A DNA stretch of 64,000 nucleotides from Planococcus sp. ISL-109. Lineage in GTDB: Bacteria; Bacillota; Bacilli; Bacillales_A; Planococcaceae. The stretch is from assembly GCF_018613655.1 (NCBI RefSeq), contig NZ_JAGGPW010000014.1, positions 62,001 through 126,000 on the forward strand, read 5' to 3'. Under the pieces are notes generated by a model. The model made no database searches, had not been told where the DNA came from, and saw nothing but the letters and a program-made list of their open reading frames with translations. The first letter of the stretch is position 1. Each line of letters opens with the position of its first letter. The position numbers were made by a program, and so were the translations under genes. Of the stretch, positions 59,198 to 64,000 are shown piece by piece.

Positions 59198-60838
59198 ATG
59201 AAACCATTATCACTTAGAAATTATTGGGGCCTCATATTCGCTGTCTTCATCCTGCTGTTTGCGGCCGTTCTCAGCCTCCTCGTGTCCGAAGTGAGCACAA
59301 GCCGACTGAAGGAAGAACGCGGCAACGCGCTGTCGAGTACAGCATTCCAGATGAAAGACCGCTTGGATCAATACATGTGGGGACGTTATAGTGAAATCAA
59401 AACCTTCGGGGAAATCGAAGAACTCGAACTTACCGCAGTGCCGGAAGAAAGACGTGCTAAAATCGAGTTGCTGCAAAAGCAAGTCCCTGCTTTTTCCTGG
59501 ATCGGCATTACCGATTCAGCAGGCACCCTCATTGCTTCGACCAATGAAATGCTCGAGGGGATGGACCTATCGGAGCGGCCGGTTTACACTGAAGCCCGAA
59601 AATCCGACTTTATCGGCGATGTCCACGAAGCCCTCCTATTGGCCGAACTGCTGCCGAACCCTGGCGGCCGTAATCTTGAATTTATCGACATCAGCGTGCC
59701 GATCATTTACCCGAATGGTTCATTCGGCGGCGTAGTCGCGGCTCATTTGAGCTGGGTCTGGGCAGAAGAAGTCATGGAGTTCGTGCTGCGGCCGCTGAAC
59801 GGCAGTGAAAATGAACTCGAAGTGTTCGTGCTGAGCCCCCGTGACCACCGCGTCATTTTAGGTCCCGAAGAGTATCTCGGCAACAAGCTTTCCAACGATT
59901 CCTTTTCACTTGCACAAGGAACGACTGCCGGCTGGGTGTTGGAAGAATGGCCGGACGGCGAATCGTATTTGACCGGCTATACCGGCAGCGACACCAATTG
60001 GGATTATCCCGCCTTGGAATGGACTGTGCTTGTCCGCCAGCCGGAAGATACTGCCTTCGCCACAGCTCGCGATTTGAGCCGTTTGATCATGCTCAGCGGA
60101 TTGGCCAGTGCGCTTCTTTTCGCAATATGCGGCTGGCTTGTCGCCGGACGCATTTCACGTCCGTTGAATGATATTTCCCTAAAGGCGAAAGCTTTCCGTA
60201 AAGGACAAGAGCTGAACTTGCCGAAAAATACCGGCGTCCGCGAAATCGAGGACTTGTCGAATTCGTTGGAAAGCCTTGTCGCAACGCTCGGAATGACGGA
60301 ATCCGACTTGGTGCGCATGCAGGATTTGGCGCAGCGCGACCCATTGACCGGTCTGCCGAACCGCATCGCACTAGAGGAGGCCGCTGACCGAATGATGAAA
60401 AAAACGCAGATAGAAAAAGAAAAGTTGGCGTTTTTCTATTTGGATTTGGATGGCTTCAAGAAGGCTAACGATACGTTAGGGCATTTGGCGGGCGATCATG
60501 TGCTGCAGAAAGTGGCGGACCGGCTGATAGCGGAACTACCTAAGGGTGCATTCATTTCCAGAATCGGCGGCGATGAGTTTGTGTTGTTGTCCCCTTGCTC
60601 AAGCTTTGGCGAAACCCAGACACGCAAATTGGCGGATCGGCTGATCGAAAAATTGAGCATGCCGATTACGGTGGAGGCCGGACACGTAAAGCTCGGCTGC
60701 AGTATCGGAATTTCGATTTACCCGGATGATGCGGAGAATTTGTATACGCTGTTGTCGTATGCGGATGCAGCATTGTACGTGTCGAAAGAAAACGGCAAGA
60801 ACCGGATGACCTTTTATGGGGATATTGCTTCGGGGTGA
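59198..60838 (+). CDS. Diguanylate cyclase with extracellular sensor (Cache-HAMP-GGDEF)
   Basis: Synthesises the second messenger c-di-GMP at the membrane. The 546-residue protein has an N-terminal membrane helix (GLIFAVFILLFAAVLSLLV), an extracytoplasmic Cache-type sensor (about residues 35-300), a second helix (LIMLSGLASALLFAICGWL), a HAMP region (SRPLNDISLKAKAFRKGQEL) and a GGDEF domain. The active-site motif RIGGDEFVLL is intact, as is DPLTGLPNR. No inhibitory RxxD I-site is seen before GGDEF, so product feedback may be missing. The ligand is unknown. The ATG at 59198 follows GGAAGGAATT. No phosphodiesterase is adjacent. Confidence 0.92.
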   Translation: MKPLSLRNYWGLIFAVFILLFAAVLSLLVSEVSTSRLKEERGNALSSTAFQMKDRLDQYMWGRYSEIKTFGEIEELELTAVPEERRAKIELLQKQVPAFSWIGITDSAGTLIASTNEMLEGMDLSERPVYTEARKSDFIGDVHEALLLAELLPNPGGRNLEFIDISVPIIYPNGSFGGVVAAHLSWVWAEEVMEFVLRPLNGSENELEVFVLSPRDHRVILGPEEYLGNKLSNDSFSLAQGTTAGWVLEEWPDGESYLTGYTGSDTNWDYPALEWTVLVRQPEDTAFATARDLSRLIMLSGLASALLFAICGWLVAGRISRPLNDISLKAKAFRKGQELNLPKNTGVREIEDLSNSLESLVATLGMTESDLVRMQDLAQRDPLTGLPNRIALEEAADRMMKKTQIEKEKLAFFYLDLDGFKKANDTLGHLAGDHVLQKVADRLIAELPKGAFISRIGGDEFVLLSPCSSFGETQTRKLADRLIEKLSMPITVEAGHVKLGCSIGISIYPDDAENLYTLLSYADAALYVSKENGKNRMTFYGDIASG

Positions 60839-60867
60839 AAGTGAATTATAATCATTAAATTAAAAAG

Positions 60868-60950
60868 TGTGTGCCTGGAGATTATGCTACAGTGGCACGC
60901 TTTCCGGAGGGCTCGCGGAGTCGGCCACTTCCGCTCCATCTCTAGTTTTT
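60868..60950. repeat. Intergenic repeat family A, copy 4
   Basis: GTGGCACGCTTTCCGGAGGG and TCGCGGAGTCGGCCACTTCC resemble the GC-rich intergenic repeats at 31.8 and 46.5 kb and the CGCTTTCCGCGGGC-type repeats known from many Bacillales. No gene is present between 60839 and 61414. Confidence 0.6.
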
Positions 60951-61138
60951 AAGTAGAAATAAGTTTCATCATTTCTTTAAGTTATAATAGAGGGAATGAG
61001 CCCGTTGCTAAATCACCAGTAACGACTCATTTTCAAGCCCTCATTCCCCTTTATGTGTCCAGTTACAGTCATGCGCATCGAATAGAAGACGACACTAATT
61101 CACTGTCCCCTACCTACCAGCGAAATGTAAAAGCCGCC

Positions 61139-61224
61139 TCGCGCTTACGGGTGAAGCGAAGTAGTAAAACAGCTGGTCTTCCTGGCTTACTACGAAAGCT
61201 CAACCCCAAGCGAGGCGGCGGATT
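61139..61224 (-). repeat. Intergenic hairpin repeat family B, copy 4 (inverted)
   Basis: Ends GCCGCCTCG and CGAGGCGGC are complementary, next to CTT/AAG and GGGT/ACCC pairs. The internal stem is GTAGTAA/TTACTAC. Compared with copies 2 and 3 (GCAATGA/TCATTGC) three base pairs differ on both sides in a compensatory way. Confidence 0.8.
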
Positions 61225-61414
61225 GATTGATGATGAAAAGAATAACCGCGTTACTTTAAAACACCAAAACTCCAGCTGCCAGCACACGGCGCCGCCTATT
61301 TCGCGGGCGCTTTTTACATACCATTATTGGACGATACCCCCGCCTTCTGCTACGGTTAACAGATAGATATATTACATACAGATCTATTTTTATGCTTTTA
61401 AAGGAGTCTTACAT

Positions 61415-62611
61415 TTGAGTAACAATAAACCTAAATTGTGGACGCGGGACTTTATCGGCGTCTCGATTGTCCACTTTCTGTTGCTGCTGGTCTTTTATTT
61501 ATTGATTGTGACGATGGCCGTGTACGCTGTAGATGAATACGGGGCTTCGACAAGTGAAGCTGGACTGGTGACCGGGATTTTCATCTTGGGTGCCTTGGCC
61601 GGACGCCTCGTCATCGGCCGCACACTCGATATGATTGGACGCAAGCGGGCGCTCATGCTCGGTTCTGCTTTGTTCGTCGGGATGACCGCGCTGTATTTTC
61701 TGCCGCTCGGCTTGCCGTTTTTGATGCTCAACCGCTTTTTGCACGGCGCCACACTCGGCATTGCGAGCACGGCCGCTGGGACGATCGCCGCGCAAATCAT
61801 TCCGCATTCGCGTAAAGGTGAAGGCATCGGCTATTTCAGCATGAGTTCAACGCTTGGCGCTGCGTTCGGCCCGTTTATCGGGTTGATGATGAGCCAGTGG
61901 ACGAGCTATAACATGATTTTCGCCGTTTGTACGGTGATCGCGCTGTCCGCGCTCATCCTCAGTCGCTTCGTCCAAGTGCCACCGGTGGAAAAACCGCCAG
62001 TCAGCGACCAGAAAAGCGGTTTCCGCCTTTCCAATTATTTGGAGGCGAACGCAGTGCCAATCGCCATCGTGATGTTTTTGGTGGCGCTCAGCTATTCGAG
62101 CGTGCTGTCGTTCATCAATTTCTATGCCAATGACAAAGGGCTGGTGGAAGCGGCGAGTTTCTTCTTCTTAGTGTATGCTATCGTCATTCTGCTGACACGT
62201 CCTTTCACCGGGCGGATTATGGATCTTTATGGCGCCAATTACATTATGTATCCGGCTTTGGTATCGCTCGCCGCCGGGTTGCTGCTATTGAGCAGTGCTG
62301 ATTCGAGCTGGAGCTTATTGTTCGCCGGGGCTTTGATCGGACTCGGGTTCGGCAATATGCAATCGACGACGCAAGCGGTCGCCATCAAGTTGACGCCTCC
62401 CCACCGCATGGGACTCGCGACGTCGACATTTTTTGTTGCGATGGACGGCGGCCTCGGCGTCGGGCCTTATGTGCTCGGCTTCATCATTCCGTTCACCGGA
62501 TACAGTGCGCTTTACGGCTTGCTCGGGCTTGTCGTTTTCGCGCTGATTGTGCCGTATTATTTCCTCCACGGAAAAAAGGAGCGGGCTCAGCGCTCCGCTT
62601 CTGCCCATTGA
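61415..62611 (+). CDS. MFS transporter
   Basis: A 398-residue major facilitator protein with about 12 hydrophobic segments. The motif A-type loop GRLVIGRTLDMIGRKRALML and the mid-protein ARG-type loop TRPFTGRIMDLYGANY are characteristic of drug- or sugar-efflux MFS carriers. The start is TTG at 61415 after AAAGGAG. No regulator or pathway neighbour suggests a substrate. A bidirectional terminator follows. Confidence 0.85.
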   Translation: MSNNKPKLWTRDFIGVSIVHFLLLLVFYLLIVTMAVYAVDEYGASTSEAGLVTGIFILGALAGRLVIGRTLDMIGRKRALMLGSALFVGMTALYFLPLGLPFLMLNRFLHGATLGIASTAAGTIAAQIIPHSRKGEGIGYFSMSSTLGAAFGPFIGLMMSQWTSYNMIFAVCTVIALSALILSRFVQVPPVEKPPVSDQKSGFRLSNYLEANAVPIAIVMFLVALSYSSVLSFINFYANDKGLVEAASFFFLVYAIVILLTRPFTGRIMDLYGANYIMYPALVSLAAGLLLLSSADSSWSLLFAGALIGLGFGNMQSTTQAVAIKLTPPHRMGLATSTFFVAMDGGLGVGPYVLGFIIPFTGYSALYGLLGLVVFALIVPYYFLHGKKERAQRSASAH

Positions 62612-62623
62612 TTTGATTCATAG

Positions 62624-62660
62624 AAAAGACCGGACGACAAATTGTCGTCCGGTCTTTGTT
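62624..62660. terminator. Bidirectional terminator between MFS gene and cupin gene
   Basis: AAAAGACCGGACGACAA pairs with TTGTCGTCCGGTCTTT, with T-rich ends on both strands. Confidence 0.92.
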
Positions 62661-62667
62661 TTATATT

Positions 62668-63081
62668 TTATTCTTCTTCCGCTGCATCCGCTTGTGCTTT
62701 TGTTTCGTGCACGGTGCTATGCGGATGTTCAGGCGGTGCATAGATGGAATAGATTTTCAGCGGCTTGTCGCCCGTATTCGTGACGTTATGCCATTTGCCT
62801 GCGGGGATGAGGATGGCGTAATCGTCTTCCGCTTTTTCTTCGAAGCTTAAGTTGTCTTTGCTGTCTCCCATTTGCACGAGGCCTTTTCCTTCTTCGATGC
62901 GAAGAAACTGATCGCCATGTTCATGGACTTCGAGGCCGATGTCATCGCCTGCTGCGATGCTCATCAATGTCACTTGCAAGTTTTTCCCGGTCCAAAGAGC
63001 TGTCCGGAAAGTGTCGTTTTGTTTTGTCGCTTCCTCGATATTGACGACAAAGGATTCGGCGCCGTAATCTTTTAATTCCAT
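62668..63081 (-). CDS. Cupin-domain protein
   Basis: A 137-residue single-domain cupin. Motif 1 is seen as EVHEHGDQFLRIEEGKG (His, His, Glu-like ligands) and motif 2 as ILIPAGKWHNVTN, so a metal site is likely. Small cupins of this kind are often isomerases, dioxygenases or sensors; no specific function can be given. The C-terminus is a polar tail rich in Ala, Glu, Asp. The ATG follows GGAGGAATAG. Confidence 0.88.
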   Translation of the reverse strand: MELKDYGAESFVVNIEEATKQNDTFRTALWTGKNLQVTLMSIAAGDDIGLEVHEHGDQFLRIEEGKGLVQMGDSKDNLSFEEKAEDDYAILIPAGKWHNVTNTGDKPLKIYSIYAPPEHPHSTVHETKAQADAAEEE

Positions 63082-63156
63082 TTCTATTCCTCCTCCGATT
63101 TATTGTACTGTTCTGCTTCTTCTCTACCCTTGAAGCATCAGCCGTAAACAAACCGG

Positions 63157-64000
63157 TCAGTGCAGCGCTTTCTGTTTCAGCGCCTGGTTGCGTGAGTTGA
63201 AAACATCATTATGGGACGACACCATCGCGCTGCGCGCAGCGTCCGGATCGATGAATTGCTTCGCTTTATTGACTGCATTGGCGGCATCTGTGAACGTGCC
63301 GGCGATCAAATTAAGCTTGCCTTCGTGCTGCAGGATGTCCCCTGCCGCAAACAATCCGGGAACGGTCGTTTCGCTTGCCGGGGTTCCTTTAATATAGAAG
63401 CCTTCCGAAATCGCCAAATCGAGCGGACTGTTTTCCACGAGGCTCGCATCGCGCTCATAACCGTGGTTGATGACGAGCTGATCGACCGCCAGCATACGCC
63501 GTTCACCCGTTTTTTGGTTCATGACTTCCACCAGTTCCACGCGGTCTCCTGCGTCCGATGCAACGAGTCTTGTGATGCCTGAGTCGAGCAGGCATTCGGA
63601 GTGGCCTTCGAGCAGTTGGCGCACTTGCGCTTCGTGGCCGGTCATTTCGGATTTACGGTGGACGACGTAGACTTTTTCTGCGATCGGCTCGAGTTCATTC
63701 GCCCAGTCGACCGCTGAATTGCCGCCGCCTGAAATGAGGACGGTACTGCCGCGGAAGCGTTCAAGTGTTTTGACCGTATAATTGAGGTTCGCCACTTCGA
63801 ATCGTTCGGCTCCCTCGATTTGGAGTTTTTGCGGTTTCAGGATACCGCCGCCGACAGCGACGATGACCGATTTCGAGTAATGGATTTCTCCGGATGCACA
63901 GGCGAGCACGAACAAGCCGTCTTCGTTTTTGGCCATGCTTCCGACTTTTTCACCTAAGCAGACGGTCGGCTCGAAGGTCAAGCCTTGTTCGACCAATTGG
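63157..64000 (-). CDS. Thioredoxin-reductase-like ferredoxin-NADP reductase (YumC/YcgT type), N-terminal part beyond window
   Basis: The C-terminal ~280 residues of a flavoprotein that oxidises NADPH and passes electrons to ferredoxin or flavodoxin. It shows the NADPH-binding motif ISGGGNSAVDWANEL with VVHRKSEMTGHE, the FAD motif VPGLFAAGDILQHEGKLNLI, and no redox-active CxxC of true thioredoxin reductases. That indicates the TrxR-like FNR (type 2) family. The reading frame is open to the window edge, so the start lies outside. A flavodoxin gene at 35.3 kb could be a partner, but no link is shown. Confidence 0.88.
   Translation of the reverse strand, partial: QLVEQGLTFEPTVCLGEKVGSMAKNEDGLFVLACASGEIHYSKSVIVAVGGGILKPQKLQIEGAERFEVANLNYTVKTLERFRGSTVLISGGGNSAVDWANELEPIAEKVYVVHRKSEMTGHEAQVRQLLEGHSECLLDSGITRLVASDAGDRVELVEVMNQKTGERRMLAVDQLVINHGYERDASLVENSPLDLAISEGFYIKGTPASETTVPGLFAAGDILQHEGKLNLIAGTFTDAANAVNKAKQFIDPDAARSAMVSSHNDVFNSRNQALKQKALH

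Noticed and set aside
61055..61366. 103-codon frame downstream of the diguanylate cyclase
   Set aside because: Runs through the inverted hairpin repeat; no start signal.
1..64000. CRISPR array, rRNA, tRNA, prophage or insertion sequence
   Set aside because: No regularly spaced repeats, cloverleaf or rRNA stretches, integrase or transposase genes were found by eye; the only tandem repeat has a 249-bp period.

Overview
The window reads as a chromosomal segment of a Gram-positive bacterium of the order Bacillales, most likely the family Planococcaceae (Planococcus or Planomicrobium-like). The evidence is: strong AAGGAGG-type ribosome binding sites, many TTG and GTG starts, Bacillus-type Zur, Fur, LexA, FNR and ParB sites, a C-terminal-cysteine FNR, a FusB-type EF-G-binding protein, a ba3 oxidase with a tiny subunit IIA, and mid-range base composition. 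No rRNA, tRNA, CRISPR array, prophage or transposase gene was seen. This is core and metabolic chromosome with several islands of intergenic repeats.

Layout. 1-7.6 kb: tyrS, a frameshifted aldA-type dehydrogenase, an ArsR-rhodanese/MFS pair with its own operator, and a zinc-starvation operon (CobW-type GTPase, zinc-free L33 and S14, an orphan 117-aa protein) under a clear Zur box. 8-13.4 kb: an FAD monooxygenase-like protein, an SOS-controlled Y-family polymerase, an SDR, an FAH-family enzyme and a FusB protein. 13.5-20.4 kb: an apparent six-gene operon ggt-chr-chr-tctC-tctB-tctA divergent from a LysR regulator. 21-27.8 kb: an OFA transporter, a copper-handling nosL-nosD-nosL-nosY-nosF operon without nosZ, and an amidase. 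28-34.3 kb: a Fur-controlled ferric iron ABC transporter and pabA/pabBC. 35.2-39.8 kb: a class I ribonucleotide reductase operon (thioesterase, nrdE, nrdF, flavodoxin) behind a cobalamin riboswitch with its own terminator. 40.6-42.4 kb: a peroxide-defence cluster (gpx, ohrR, ohr). 43.1-48 kb: cytochrome ba3 oxidase genes with a perfect FNR site at the position expected for activation, a tandem repeat block, fnr itself and a universal stress protein. 48-52 kb: a secreted M14 peptidase, an M23 murein hydrolase and a run of small membrane proteins. 52-64 kb: panB with an unusual leader, two acetyltransferases with a parS site at the start of one, gluconokinase followed by an internally deleted 6-phosphogluconate dehydrogenase, a dicarboxylate symporter, a haem monooxygenase-like protein, a diguanylate cyclase, an MFS transporter, a cupin and a ferredoxin-NADP reductase cut by the window end.

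The most promising items for follow-up are: the ggt/chr/tct operon as a possible uptake-and-cleavage system for a gamma-glutamyl carboxylate; the B12 riboswitch in front of a B12-independent ribonucleotide reductase; the FNR-box/ba3 oxidase/fnr neighbourhood together with a nosZ-less copper-loading operon; a family of intergenic hairpin elements whose stems covary between copies; and the orphan 117-aa member of the Zur operon.

Limits: all assignments come from reading translated sequence and motifs by eye and from recalled family features. No database search was possible.
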